Source: Marinobacterium sedimentorum (lineage in GTDB: Bacteria > Pseudomonadota > Gammaproteobacteria > Pseudomonadales > Balneatricaceae). From it: 64,000 nt of DNA. The notes beneath the pieces are model-generated. The model was given only the letters and a program-made list of their open reading frames with translations. It was not told the DNA's origin and did not search any database. Each line of letters starts with the position of its first letter. Position 1 is the stretch's first letter. Position numbers and translations under genes: made by a program. The stretch is from positions 36,259 through 100,258 of the forward strand of contig NZ_JALDYX010000017.1 of assembly GCF_024267675.1 (NCBI RefSeq). Reading direction: 5' to 3'. Positions 45,241 to 54,496 of this stretch are shown here, piece after piece.

Positions 45241-46242
45241 ATGAAATTGTTCACTCAATCCCTGCTGTCCTGCTGCCTTGTAACCACCCTTGCCTGCGGC
45301 ACCCTCTTCTCGGCCAATACGTCGGCCCAGACCACACTGCGCCTGGCGTATGCCAGCAACAGTCAGCCGGTCAAGGACGCCCTTGCACTGTTCGGCAAAC
45401 TGGTCGAGGAAAAGACCGACGGAGAGGTCAAGGTGATGTATTTCCCGGACAGCCAGCTTGGCGGTGAGCGCGAGCTCGTCGAGCTGACCCAGACCGGCGC
45501 CGTCGATATCACCAAGGTATCCGGTGGCCTGATGGAAAGCTTCTCACCGGTCTACGGCGTTTTTTCGATGCCATACCTGTTCGACAATGAGCAGCATTTC
45601 TACCAGGTCATGGATGATCCAAAGATCATGGACGGGGTATACCAGTCCACCAAAAACCTGGGCTTTGTCGGGCTGACCTGGTACGACTCGGGACAGCGCA
45701 GCTTCTATACCAAATCCAAACCAATCCAGACCCTGGATGACCTCAAGGGGATGAAAATCAGGGTCATGCAGAGCCAGACCGCCATCAGGATGATGGAGCT
45801 GCTGGGCGCAGCGCCGGTGGCCATGGGCCAGGCCGAAGTCTATACCTCCATCCAGCAGGGCATACTTGATGGTGCGGAAAACAATGAGTTCGCCCTGACC
45901 GTGGCACGCCATGCCGAGGTCGCCAAGCACTACTCGATGGATACCCACACCCGCATTCCCGATATCGTCCTGATCAGCTCGATGGCACTGGCCCAGCTCA
46001 GCGACTCGGAGCGTCAGGCTGTGTTCGAAGCCGCCCGGGAATCGACCGAGTTCGAAAAACAAGCCTGGAAAACGGCTATCGAACAGGCGCAGCAGGAGAG
46101 CCGCGATAAATTCGGCGTTGCCTTCTATGATGTGGACATCGCGCCATTTCAGCAGGCAGTGCAACCCATGTACGACGAGCTGAAGTCCGATCCGCAGCTG
46201 TACGGGCTGTATCAGCAGATCCGCTCGGTTGCTCAGAACTGA
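45241..46242 (+). CDS. TRAP transporter substrate-binding protein, DctP type
   Basis: The 333-residue protein has a signal peptide ending near TSAQ (residues 1-30) and a TRAP-type binding-protein fold. Conserved regions are FPDSQLGGERELVELTQTGAVDI, DLKGMKIRVMQSQ with the carboxylate-binding arginine, and AAPVAMGQAEVYTSIQQGILDGAENN. TRAP binders typically hold an organic acid through that arginine, which suits a uronate or unsaturated uronide. It is the first gene of a three-gene TRAP operon with KdgR-like boxes upstream. Confidence 0.92.
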   Translation: MKLFTQSLLSCCLVTTLACGTLFSANTSAQTTLRLAYASNSQPVKDALALFGKLVEEKTDGEVKVMYFPDSQLGGERELVELTQTGAVDITKVSGGLMESFSPVYGVFSMPYLFDNEQHFYQVMDDPKIMDGVYQSTKNLGFVGLTWYDSGQRSFYTKSKPIQTLDDLKGMKIRVMQSQTAIRMMELLGAAPVAMGQAEVYTSIQQGILDGAENNEFALTVARHAEVAKHYSMDTHTRIPDIVLISSMALAQLSDSERQAVFEAARESTEFEKQAWKTAIEQAQQESRDKFGVAFYDVDIAPFQQAVQPMYDELKSDPQLYGLYQQIRSVAQN

Positions 46243-46252
46243 GGACAGTACC

Positions 46253-46735
46253 ATGCACGGGCTGCGTACCTTTCTGGACAGACTGATTCAACTTTTCTGT
46301 ATCAGCTTACTGGGTGTAATGGTGGCAGTGGCGCTTTGGCAGGTGGCGAGCCGATATGTTTTCGGCTCGCCCAGCACCCTGTCCGAAGAGTTTCTGCGTT
46401 TTGCGCTCATCTGGATTTCGATCATGGGTGCGGCTTATGTGGCCGGACAAAGCCAGCATGTATCGATGAGCTTGTTTGTTGATCTGATGCCACTGCGCGG
46501 CCAGCTGAAATGGGGCATGGCCATTCAGATCGTATTCCTGCTGTTTGCCGTGTCTGTCCTGATCATGGGAGGCGGACGTGCCGTTTCTATCTCGATGACA
46601 CAGATATCGCCGGTACTCCAGATCCCAATGGGCCTGATCTATTCGGCGCTTCCGGTCTCCGGAGTCATCATTGTTCTGTACAGCCTGATCAATATTTTCG
46701 ATCTGTACCGGACCTATCGCGTTCACGAGGATTAG
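46253..46735 (+). CDS. TRAP transporter small membrane subunit, DctQ type
   Basis: This 160-residue protein has four predicted membrane segments and the DctQ features VALWQVASRYVFGSPSTLSEEFLRFALIWISIMGAAYVAG. It pairs with the large subunit to form the TRAP permease. The start at 46253 is preceded by GAGGACAG and lies 10 bp after the binding-protein stop. An earlier in-frame ATG would overlap the upstream gene. Confidence 0.9.
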   Translation: MHGLRTFLDRLIQLFCISLLGVMVAVALWQVASRYVFGSPSTLSEEFLRFALIWISIMGAAYVAGQSQHVSMSLFVDLMPLRGQLKWGMAIQIVFLLFAVSVLIMGGGRAVSISMTQISPVLQIPMGLIYSALPVSGVIIVLYSLINIFDLYRTYRVHED

Positions 46736-46739
46736 CGAC

Positions 46740-48038
46740 ATGGTTCTTGAAGCAAGCTTGACCCTGATTCTCACCTTCGCGGTATTGCTACTGCTGAGTG
46801 TCCCGATCGGTATCTGTATCGCCGTCGCCTCCACCGCCACCATGCTGTTGATGATGCCGATGGACAGGGCGCTGTTTATTACCGCCCAGAAAATGGTCTC
46901 GAGCCTGGATACCTTTGCACTGCTGGCCGTGCCCTTTTTCATACTCTCGGGCGAGATCATGAACAATGGCGGTATTGCCGCGCGCCTGGTCAATTTCGCC
47001 AAGCTGTTTTCCGGCAAGATTCCGGGGTCACTCACCCATACCAATATCGTCGGCAACATGATGTTTGGCGCCGTGTCGGGCTCGGCCATTGCCGCCTCCA
47101 CCTCCATCGGCGGTGTAATGGTGCCGATGAGCGAAAAGGAAGGCTACCAGCGCACCTTTGCTGCCGCCGCCAATATAGCGTCGGCACCGACAGGGATGCT
47201 GATTCCGCCGACCACGGCCTTTATCATCTATGCCCTGGTCAGTGGAGGCACATCCATTGCGGCCCTGTTCATGGGCGGCGCAGTTGCCGGCATCCTCTGG
47301 GGACTGGGCTGCATGGTCGTCGCCTATGTAGTGGCCAAACGCCACAACTATCCGATGGCGCAGGCCATAAGCCGACAGCAGGCCTGGCTGATTTGCCGTG
47401 AAGCGTTACCCAGCCTGTTACTGATTTTCATTGTGGTCGGTGGCATTGTGTTCGGCGTTTTTACGGCCATTGAAGCTTCGGCGGTGGCCGTTCTGTATAC
47501 GGCGTTCCTGTCACTGGTGGTGTATAAATCAATCAAGTTAATTCAGCTACCGGCGATCATGATGTCCACCGTGCGCATGACCGGCATTATCATGTTTTTG
47601 CTGGCCGCGTCTTCGGCCATGTCCTTTGCCATGGCCTTCAGCGGACTGCCTGCTGTGATCAGTGAGATTATACTGGGCCTTGCCGACAACCAGATCATGG
47701 TACTGCTGATCATCAATATACTGCTATTGATTATCGGAACCTTTATGGATATTGGTCCGGCCATCCTTATATTCACACCCATATTGCTGCCGATCGCCAC
47801 ACAGATGGGCGTCGATCCGGTTCATTTTGGCGTGGTCATGATCTATAACCTGTCCATCGGCACCATCACACCGCCCGTGGGCTCGGGGCTTTTTGTTGGC
47901 GCCAGTGTTGCGCAGGTCAGAGTTGAAAGCCTGATCAAACCCTTATTGCCGTTTTATCTGGCCATCATACTGGTGCTGTTTGTCGTCACCTATATCCCCC
48001 AGTTGACGCTGTTTTTGCCGCAGCTGTTTGGGGTCTGA
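46740..48038 (+). CDS. TRAP transporter large membrane subunit, DctM type
   Basis: This 432-residue protein has about twelve membrane segments and DctM landmarks: VPFFILSGEIMNNGGIAARLVNFAK, NMMFGAVSGSAIAASTSIGGVMVP, IPPTTAFIIYALVSGG, DIGPAILIFTPILLPIATQMGVDPVHFGVVMI and IGTITPPVGSGLFVG. It carries the translocation channel, driven by a sodium gradient in known cases. It begins four bases after the small-subunit stop, so translation is likely coupled. Confidence 0.94.
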   Translation: MVLEASLTLILTFAVLLLLSVPIGICIAVASTATMLLMMPMDRALFITAQKMVSSLDTFALLAVPFFILSGEIMNNGGIAARLVNFAKLFSGKIPGSLTHTNIVGNMMFGAVSGSAIAASTSIGGVMVPMSEKEGYQRTFAAAANIASAPTGMLIPPTTAFIIYALVSGGTSIAALFMGGAVAGILWGLGCMVVAYVVAKRHNYPMAQAISRQQAWLICREALPSLLLIFIVVGGIVFGVFTAIEASAVAVLYTAFLSLVVYKSIKLIQLPAIMMSTVRMTGIIMFLLAASSAMSFAMAFSGLPAVISEIILGLADNQIMVLLIINILLLIIGTFMDIGPAILIFTPILLPIATQMGVDPVHFGVVMIYNLSIGTITPPVGSGLFVGASVAQVRVESLIKPLLPFYLAIILVLFVVTYIPQLTLFLPQLFGV

Positions 48039-48150
48039 TATCGCTCTGCATTTATAAACATTCACGATAGCCGGTTCTATGCCAGGTCAGCGCCTGTGTA
48101 TAGCCGGGTACCCATAACAAAAACGCAATACAGCGGGAGACTGTGTTTCC

Positions 48151-49296
48151 ATGAGAGTATTCAACGTTAAAGATAATCCGTTATTGTGCAAACCCGATTT
48201 CTTTATCAGCTACGACCAGCTCAAGGCGCTTATTCAAAAAGTCACCGACAACCTGGTCAACATTACCGACGAGAGCGGTGAGTTCCTGCTGCACCTGGAC
48301 GATGGCCGCACCATCGATACCAAGGGATGGGCAGGCTGGGAGTGGACCCACGGCATCGGCCTTTACGGCATTTACCGTTATTACGAACAGACCAACGACA
48401 CCCGGGCACGGGACATCATCGACCACTGGTTCAGCGCGCGCCTGTCAGAAGAACTTGCGACCAAGAACATCAACACTGTCTGCCCCTTTCTGACCCTTGC
48501 CTATCGCTACGAGGAGGACGGCAACAAGAGCTGGCGGCCCTACCTCGAAGCCTGGGCCGAATGGGTCATGTACGACATGCCCCGCACCGAACGGGGCGCC
48601 CTGCAGCATATCGTCTACAACAGCGAAAACCACCAGCAGATCTGGGACGATACCCTGATGATGAGCGTTCTGCCGCTGGCCAAGATCGGCCAGTTGCTGA
48701 ACCGTCCGGAATTTGTCGAAGAAGCGAAATACCAGTTCCTGCTGCACACCCAGTATCTGATGGATCGGGAAACGGGCCTGTGGTTCCACGGCTGGACCTT
48801 TGAAGGCAAACACAACTTCGCCAAAGCCCGCTGGGCCCGCGGCAACAGCTGGCTGACGGTCGCCATTCCGGATTTTATCGAGCTGCTCGACCTGCCGGAG
48901 CACGACGCCACCCGCCGCTACCTGCTCCAGGTGCTACAGAGCCAGGTCGAGGCGCTGGCCAAATGCCAGCATGAGTCGGGCCTCTGGCATACCCTGCTCG
49001 ACGATCCCGACTCCTATCTCGAAGCCTCGGCCACGGCGGGATTTGCCTACGGCATTCTGAAGGCCGTACGCAAGCGCTACATCGACAAGTCCTATGCCCC
49101 ACTGGCGGAAAAGGCCCTGCGCGGTGTCATCAGCCACATCAATCCGGACGGCGAGCTGACCCAGGTCTCCTTCGGCACCGCCATGGGTGAGGATCTGGAC
49201 TACTACCGCAATATTCCCCTGACCTCCATGCCCTACGGTCAGGCCATGGCCATACTCTGCCTGTCGGAATACCTGCGGGTCTATCTGTACCGCTAA
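48151..49296 (+). CDS. Unsaturated glycuronyl hydrolase, GH88/GH105 family
   Basis: The 381-residue protein is a predicted (alpha/alpha)6-barrel enzyme that hydrates the C4=C5 bond of a non-reducing unsaturated uronate, releasing 5-keto-4-deoxyuronate and the next sugar. Motifs include GWAGWEWTHGIGLYGIYRYYEQTND, the DDTLMM aspartate region, GWTFEGKHNFAKARWARGNSWL and SATAGFAYGILKAVRKRYI. The layout is closest to YteR-like GH105 enzymes that cut unsaturated rhamnogalacturonan disaccharides. There is no signal peptide, so it works in the cytoplasm on imported fragments. It follows the TRAP operon by 112 bp on the same strand. Whether the partner sugar is rhamnose is inferred from context. Confidence 0.88.
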   Translation: MRVFNVKDNPLLCKPDFFISYDQLKALIQKVTDNLVNITDESGEFLLHLDDGRTIDTKGWAGWEWTHGIGLYGIYRYYEQTNDTRARDIIDHWFSARLSEELATKNINTVCPFLTLAYRYEEDGNKSWRPYLEAWAEWVMYDMPRTERGALQHIVYNSENHQQIWDDTLMMSVLPLAKIGQLLNRPEFVEEAKYQFLLHTQYLMDRETGLWFHGWTFEGKHNFAKARWARGNSWLTVAIPDFIELLDLPEHDATRRYLLQVLQSQVEALAKCQHESGLWHTLLDDPDSYLEASATAGFAYGILKAVRKRYIDKSYAPLAEKALRGVISHINPDGELTQVSFGTAMGEDLDYYRNIPLTSMPYGQAMAILCLSEYLRVYLYR

Positions 49297-49359
49297 CACA
49301 GACCGAACCGGCCAGGAGCGCAACAAGGTGCGCTCCTGCATTATCCAGCCATACACCAA

Positions 49360-49391
49360 AAACCCTGCCGTACTCCCGTACCGGCAGGGTT
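49360..49391 (-). terminator. Terminator between the GH105-type gene and kdgK
   Basis: AACCCTGCCG and CGGCAGGGTT form a perfect ten-pair stem, with five T following on the minus strand. It lies just beyond the kdgK stop and probably ends kdgK transcription; it could also slow plus-strand read-through. Confidence 0.75.
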
Positions 49392-49432
49392 CACTCTGTT
49401 CAGCGTCAAAAGTTTCCCAGTAGCCTGAAGCG

Positions 49433-50383
49433 CTAAATGCCTGCCTGGGAGGCCGCAGCGATGCCCGGCAACGTGACATCGTGCGGCACTATAGCCCCGC
49501 GGTGCTGAATCACGGTGCCCGCCAGACGGTGTGCCAGCCGGGCACTGTCTTGAGCCGCGAGGCCTGCCAGGCGTGCCGCCAGGTATCCGGCGTTGAACGA
49601 ATCACCGGCGCCTGTCGTATCAATGGGCCTGATCCCCACCTCGGCGGGACTATGCAGGCGCTCGTGACCCCTGGCAACGATGCAGCCGTCGGCGCCCTGC
49701 TTCACGACCACCTCGACGGCCCCCTGCTGCTGCCAGTGCTCGATCACCTGTTCGGGCTGATCGTAACCATGCAACATACCTTCGTCGTCCAGGGTCGTCA
49801 GTACCGTCGCACCACAGGCGACCAGGGTGTTCATCGCCACAGAGGCCTGCTCTTTCGAGCCCCACAAGGCGGGCCGAAAATTCGGGTCGAACGCCAGCAG
49901 TCCCGTGCGTTTTTGCAGACAGGCAACCAGACGCTCGCGGGCTGATTCCGGCAGTATCGCCAGGCTGATACCGGACAGGTAGACCGCATCGAACCCCGCC
50001 AGACTGTGCAGAATCTCGTCCGCCCCGGGGCCATCCAGCAAGGCCCGGGCGGCTGAACTATCGCGCCAGTAATGGAAAACACGTTCACCCTGACTGTCGT
50101 TCTCGATCATGTAAAGACCGGGGCGGCGCCCGTTCAGCCGGCGTACCAGTGATGTATCAAGACCGGCACCGCTGAAGTGCCTGCACATGGCCGCGCTCAG
50201 GCGATCGTCCCCTAGCGCCGTGACATAACTGACGCTGGCACGATCACCCAGCAGGCGCTGCAGATAGTAGGCGGTATTGTAGCTGTCGCCGGCGAAGCCC
50301 TGGCGATACTGATCTGCGCCCTGGGGCGCCAGTTCGATCATGCATTCACCGATACTGGCGATTCGAAGGGCATTGGTGGTCAT
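49433..50383 (-). CDS. kdgK: 2-dehydro-3-deoxygluconokinase
   Basis: This 316-residue PfkB-family kinase phosphorylates 2-keto-3-deoxygluconate to KDPG. It begins IASIGECMIELAPQG, contains the substrate-region stretch RRPGLYMIENDSQGERVFHYWR typical of KdgK, and ends with the catalytic GAGDSFNAGYLA. The start at 50383 is chosen over an upstream ATG because it has the family N-terminus and GGAG upstream. It completes the KduI-KduD-KdgK sequence. The KDPG aldolase gene is not in the window. Confidence 0.92.
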   Translation of the reverse strand: MTTNALRIASIGECMIELAPQGADQYRQGFAGDSYNTAYYLQRLLGDRASVSYVTALGDDRLSAAMCRHFSGAGLDTSLVRRLNGRRPGLYMIENDSQGERVFHYWRDSSAARALLDGPGADEILHSLAGFDAVYLSGISLAILPESARERLVACLQKRTGLLAFDPNFRPALWGSKEQASVAMNTLVACGATVLTTLDDEGMLHGYDQPEQVIEHWQQQGAVEVVVKQGADGCIVARGHERLHSPAEVGIRPIDTTGAGDSFNAGYLAARLAGLAAQDSARLAHRLAGTVIQHRGAIVPHDVTLPGIAAASQAGI

Positions 50384-50795
50384 ATTGGAACTCCCCTGTC
50401 TGACATATTGAGACAGATGCACAGGCTGCGCAGCGATGGTTGTAAAAAACCGGGTCCGCTGGCGTCAACCTTCAGCAAAACCCGGCACAGCGACCATATT
50501 CACATAATCAAAACATTGTTTCAATTTATAAAAAACACATTGCCGAATTATGCATTGCTGCCAACCCCTGCAGGCAAATGCAGCCGGGGGAGGCAACCTA
50601 CGCAGCCCCGCCGGTCATTCAAACGCCAATAAAATTTTTATTTCCAACGCAATTAGAACTTCAGGCAGCAGCCTGCAAGCTGACGGAGAACCGCAGGGCA
50701 TTCAGCATCTTCAGAAGCACGTTCCGCCGATCCGGCCTTGATGGGAGGGTATCTTGCTGCAACGGGCGATCCACGCCGATCTTTCCCGAACCTTG
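50384..50795. other. 412-bp intergenic region with kdgK promoter
   Basis: This gap lies between kdgK and the end of rhaK, both on the minus strand. It holds a KdgR-like box (50507-50525). The rest has no gene or clear terminator. Confidence 0.45.
50507..50525. promoter_or_regulatory. KdgR-like box before kdgK
   Basis: ATCAAAACATTGTTTCAAT carries the AAACA..GTTTCA arrangement of KdgR operators. It lies 124 bp upstream of the kdgK start. Together with the boxes before kduI and the TRAP genes it suggests one regulon. Confidence 0.6.
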
Positions 50796-52169
50796 CTACC
50801 TGCCTTGTCCGTTCACCAATTCCCGCCAGCGATGGCAATAATCGGCCAGTCCTGGCATTTCAGGACGCTCGACAGGTGCCGCCAGCGCCGCGCCGGCCCA
50901 ATCACAGCCCGGTATCACCTGGGCAGCGCCCTGGGTCGTGCCGGTGCTGTCCTCGCTGGCACGCACCTGCTGATACGGGCGCAGCGACTGCAGCACACTG
51001 AGGTAGACGGCATTGCGGGCGAAACTGCCTTCGACAAAAATATCACCGGCGCTTTGCAGCCGGCTCAGGCAGTAATCCGTAACCTGCGCACAGTACAGCG
51101 CAGCCAGTGCCGTACGCTCCCGCGCGTTTAGACTGTCCGCGGGCCCGATCACCGCGCCCTGGCGATCCCGGAACGGACCACCCTGGCTGGAAAATGACGG
51201 CAGCGCGAAAACACCCTGCTCCAGCACCCGCTGCAGGTCGGCCAGATCACAGTCATCGGCATCACGCAGCAGCTCCCATTCCCGCCCCCCCATGAAACGG
51301 ATGCAGGGCACCGGGTCACCAAAGGCACTGACATTGGCCAGCATGTCGTCCTGCTCTCTCAATCCCTGCAGGGGAGCACCGATGCCGGCCATTACGGTCC
51401 AGGTGCCGGTGGATATGACGGTAAAGGGCACCTCGAGATGGCGCAGATAGGGCACCAGAGACGCATTGCTGTCGTGGATGCCGTTAATCACCTGGCAGTC
51501 GGCCGGCAGGCCCAGCTCGCGGGCCAGTTCCGGCAGCACCGGGCCCAGCACCTCGCCGGCCCTGAGCAGCGGTGGAAACAGCCCCTGCCAGTCCAAGCGC
51601 TCAACCAGCGACGAGTAGCGCTGCCGTTGCGGCTGCCACAGGTCGGTATGGCAACCCAGCGATGTGACTTCGCTGGCCGCGACGCCGCTCAGGCGCCAGC
51701 CCCAGTACTGCGGGTACATCAGAATGGTATCCACGCGGGCAAAGTCATCGGGCCTCGTGTGCGCCAGCCAGAACAGCTGTCGCCCCAGATTCAGCCCGCA
51801 GCCCAGCGCAGGACTCAGGGTCTCTTCGTAGTCCGGGCGCACAGGGTCATAATCGGCACTTGTCTGTTCACACAGATCCGACTCGTAATCCAGTACCGGC
51901 AGCGCCGGCGAGTGACCGGCCAGACAGACAGCGGTCGCACCGTGCGTCGTGAAGGTCAGAAAGCGCACCGCATAACGCCGGCCCAGCTGCACAATGCCGT
52001 CGCAATACCAGCGCCAGATACCCTCGATATCGGCCTGCGGGTAGGGCTCGGCCATGATCACGTCATTGCTGCGCCGCAATGACTCGAGCAGCGTTCCGGT
52101 CATCGCATCCAGGGCGCAGAGTTTGACATTGGTCTTGCCAATATCCAGTACCACGATAATCGCTTGCAT
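50796..52169 (-). CDS. rhaK: Rhamnulokinase-type FGGY sugar kinase
   Basis: The 457-residue FGGY kinase would phosphorylate L-rhamnulose to L-rhamnulose 1-phosphate. It has the N-terminal phosphate motif VVLDIGKTNVKLC, the substrate helix region INGIHDSNASLVPYL, the ATP-side STGTWTVM and the C-terminal IFVEGSFARNAVYL. Two starts are possible: GTG at 52175, overlapping the rhaU stop as GTGA, and ATG at 52169. The GGAG site sits five bases before the ATG and directly against the GTG, so the ATG is chosen. It is the last gene of the minus-strand rha operon, as in Rhizobium leguminosarum. Confidence 0.88.
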   Translation of the reverse strand: MQAIIVVLDIGKTNVKLCALDAMTGTLLESLRRSNDVIMAEPYPQADIEGIWRWYCDGIVQLGRRYAVRFLTFTTHGATAVCLAGHSPALPVLDYESDLCEQTSADYDPVRPDYEETLSPALGCGLNLGRQLFWLAHTRPDDFARVDTILMYPQYWGWRLSGVAASEVTSLGCHTDLWQPQRQRYSSLVERLDWQGLFPPLLRAGEVLGPVLPELARELGLPADCQVINGIHDSNASLVPYLRHLEVPFTVISTGTWTVMAGIGAPLQGLREQDDMLANVSAFGDPVPCIRFMGGREWELLRDADDCDLADLQRVLEQGVFALPSFSSQGGPFRDRQGAVIGPADSLNARERTALAALYCAQVTDYCLSRLQSAGDIFVEGSFARNAVYLSVLQSLRPYQQVRASEDSTGTTQGAAQVIPGCDWAGAALAAPVERPEMPGLADYCHRWRELVNGQGR

Positions 52170-52171
52170 GC

Positions 52172-52486
52172 TCACTCCAGATAGAACATCGGCTGCAACG
52201 CCATGGCCAACGGCTCATGGCTGCCAGGCTGCGTTTCCATCAGCGGGCTCATGCTCTCCCACCAGCGCTGCATCACCGGCTCCAGCCTGAGGGACACTGC
52301 ATCGAAATGGCCCGCCGTGCTGAAATGCGCGAACAGTTGCAGCGTCTGCGGCTGCAGATAGATGTGATAATCACCGATGCCGTAGCCTTTCAGCAGGGCT
52401 GTCAGTTCCGGCCAGATGTCATCATGACGCTGCCGGTAGTCGGCCTCACAGCCGGGTTTTAGCTGCATGACAAAGGCATGGTTCAT
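52172..52486 (-). CDS. rhaU: L-rhamnose mutarotase
   Basis: The 104-residue protein matches RhaM/RhaU, which interconverts the alpha and beta anomers of L-rhamnose. It begins MNHAFVMQLKPGCEADYRQRH and carries DDIWPELTALLKGYGIGDYHIYL and the C-terminal WWESMSPLMETQPGSHEPLA. The start overlaps the stop of the upstream permease gene by four bases, and its own stop nearly touches the kinase start, so translation is coupled. Confidence 0.94.
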   Translation of the reverse strand: MNHAFVMQLKPGCEADYRQRHDDIWPELTALLKGYGIGDYHIYLQPQTLQLFAHFSTAGHFDAVSLRLEPVMQRWWESMSPLMETQPGSHEPLAMALQPMFYLE

Positions 52487-53478
52487 GGTGCGGGCTTCCT
52501 GTTTCTGAATTTTTTCAGCAGCACCGGTGTGGCGATAACCCCAATGAGCATGCCACCGATGATAATGGACATCACGATGCCCGGCACGTTGATCAGCCCC
52601 AGTCCGAAGGTCACCAGCCCCATCAGGAACACGGCAATGAAGACACCGGCAATGGTGCCGGAGCCGCCCATGATATTGACGCCGCCCAGCACCACCATGG
52701 TGATAATGCTCAGCTCCCAACCCAGGGCAATGGTCGGACGGGTACTGCCCAGGCGGGATGTCAGCAGAACCGCGGCCAGGCCACAGACCAGACCCACCAG
52801 CACAAACAGAATCAGGCGATGACGTGCCACATTGATGCCGGAATAGAAGGCAGCAACCGGGTTATTGCCAATGGCATAGGTACGGCGGCCAAAGTTAGTT
52901 TTGTGCAGCAAACCGTAGAACAGCAGTGCCAGCACCAGGAACAGCACGAATTCGAAACTGAACATGGCATAGACATACCCCTGACCGAAATAGGCGAAGT
53001 CCTGCGGATAATCCTTCATCACGGTATCGCCCAGCAGTATGTAGCTGATGCCGCGAAACAGGCTCATGGTGCCGATGGTCACGACGATGGAGGGGATTTC
53101 GAACCGGGTCACCAGCAAGCCGTTGATCAGGCCGCACAGCAGGCCCACTCCCAGACCCGCCAGCATGATCAGCGATGAGCCGGCGCCGGTCTGCGCCACG
53201 AACCCCATGGCCACCGAGGCCAGCGCGATGATGGAGGCGATCGACAGATCAATTTCCCGGCTGATGATCAGCATGGCGACCGGCAGCGCGACTATGGCCT
53301 TCTCGACAAAATTGAAGGTGGCATCAGACAGGTTCCAGGGGTCCAGAAAATAGGGCGATGCCAGGCTGTTGATCACGAACACGGCGGCCGTGATGAGCAG
53401 CAAAAAGAACTCCCAGGAAAGCAGTCGATACGACAGGCTGACCCTGGGCAACAAGGGCTTGTGCATTAATTTTTCCAT
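52483..53478 (-). CDS. rhaQ: L-rhamnose ABC transporter, permease
   Basis: This 331-residue membrane protein is an RbsC-like permease. Its features include REIDLSIASIIALASVAMGF, NGLLVTRFEIPSIVVTIGTMSLFRGISY, YAIGNNPVAAFYSGINV and ELSIITMVVLGGVNIMGGSGTIAGVFIAVFLMG. It works with the adjacent permease as a heterodimer, as in the rhizobial RhaP/RhaQ pair. It lies 22 bp after the rhaP stop. Confidence 0.9.
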   Translation of the reverse strand: MEKLMHKPLLPRVSLSYRLLSWEFFLLLITAAVFVINSLASPYFLDPWNLSDATFNFVEKAIVALPVAMLIISREIDLSIASIIALASVAMGFVAQTGAGSSLIMLAGLGVGLLCGLINGLLVTRFEIPSIVVTIGTMSLFRGISYILLGDTVMKDYPQDFAYFGQGYVYAMFSFEFVLFLVLALLFYGLLHKTNFGRRTYAIGNNPVAAFYSGINVARHRLILFVLVGLVCGLAAVLLTSRLGSTRPTIALGWELSIITMVVLGGVNIMGGSGTIAGVFIAVFLMGLVTFGLGLINVPGIVMSIIIGGMLIGVIATPVLLKKFRNRKPAP

Positions 53479-53500
53479 CGCAGGCGATCCTGTTGTTATT

Positions 53501-54484
53501 TTAGTGGGTCTGTAAGGCCGCTTTTTTCAGAATGATGCGTCCGGTCTTGCGTTCGCTCTTGGCGTTGGCGATCACCGCGATCACAATCACGGCGCCCGAT
53601 ACCGCCATCTGCCAGAACGGCGAGACGCCGATCACCGGCAGCGCATTGTTGATGACGCCCAGAAAGAGCGCGCCCAGCACGCAGCCCTGCACCGTGCCGA
53701 TACCACCCATAATGCTGACACCGCCGATTACACAGGCCGCAATCACCTGCAGCTCGAAGCCGGCGGCAACATCCACATAGGCCACGGCGTAGCGCGATAC
53801 CCACAGATAGCCGCACAGCCCCGCCAGCAGGCCGGAAATGCTGAAGGCGACAAACTGCAGCCGACCGACCTGGATACCGGTATAGAAGGCGGCCGTCGGG
53901 TTATTGCCCGCCGCATAGATTTCACGCCCCAGCCGCCGGTGGCGGGTAAAGTGCGCCATCAGCACAATCACTATCACCGACACCCAGGCCAGCACCGGAA
54001 TGCCGAGCAGCTCTGAACGCGGAATGCTGACAAAGGCGGCGCTCATTTCATGGGCATTCACCCAGGCACCGTCGCTGAGCAGAAACACGATGCCGCGGTA
54101 AATACTCATGGTACCCAGGGTTACCACTATGGCCGGAATCCCCAGCTTCCACACCAGCGCGCCGTTGATCATGCCCAGAATCAGACCCAGCAGCGCCCCG
54201 GCCAGCACCAGCACGGGCACCGCAACATCCGGGTAGGCGCTGTTGAGCATGGCCACCACCATGCCGGTCAGGGCGAGGTTGGCGGCCACCGACAGATCAA
54301 TGCAGCGGGTCAGTATCACCAGCATCTGCCCCAGCGCAAGGATGATCAGGATCGAGGTGTCGTTGTACACCGCCAGCAGGTTCGAGGGCAGCAGGAAGTC
54401 CGGCATCACCAGCCCCACCATCAGGGCCAGCACGATGATCAGCACGGCCAGCAACACTTCACGATTTTGCAGTAATGTCTTCAT
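53501..54484 (-). CDS. rhaP: L-rhamnose ABC transporter, permease
   Basis: The 327-residue RbsC-like permease has RCIDLSVAANLALTGMVVAML, NGALVWKLGIPAIVVTLGTMSIYRGIVF, YAAGNNPTAAFYTGIQV and GFELQVIAACVIGGVSIMGGIGTVQGCVLGALFLG. It shares its overall layout with the neighbouring permease, reflecting an old duplication. It follows the ATPase gene by 12 bp. Confidence 0.9.
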   Translation of the reverse strand: MKTLLQNREVLLAVLIIVLALMVGLVMPDFLLPSNLLAVYNDTSILIILALGQMLVILTRCIDLSVAANLALTGMVVAMLNSAYPDVAVPVLVLAGALLGLILGMINGALVWKLGIPAIVVTLGTMSIYRGIVFLLSDGAWVNAHEMSAAFVSIPRSELLGIPVLAWVSVIVIVLMAHFTRHRRLGREIYAAGNNPTAAFYTGIQVGRLQFVAFSISGLLAGLCGYLWVSRYAVAYVDVAAGFELQVIAACVIGGVSIMGGIGTVQGCVLGALFLGVINNALPVIGVSPFWQMAVSGAVIVIAVIANAKSERKTGRIILKKAALQTH

Positions 54485-54496
54485 CGATAACCTCCC

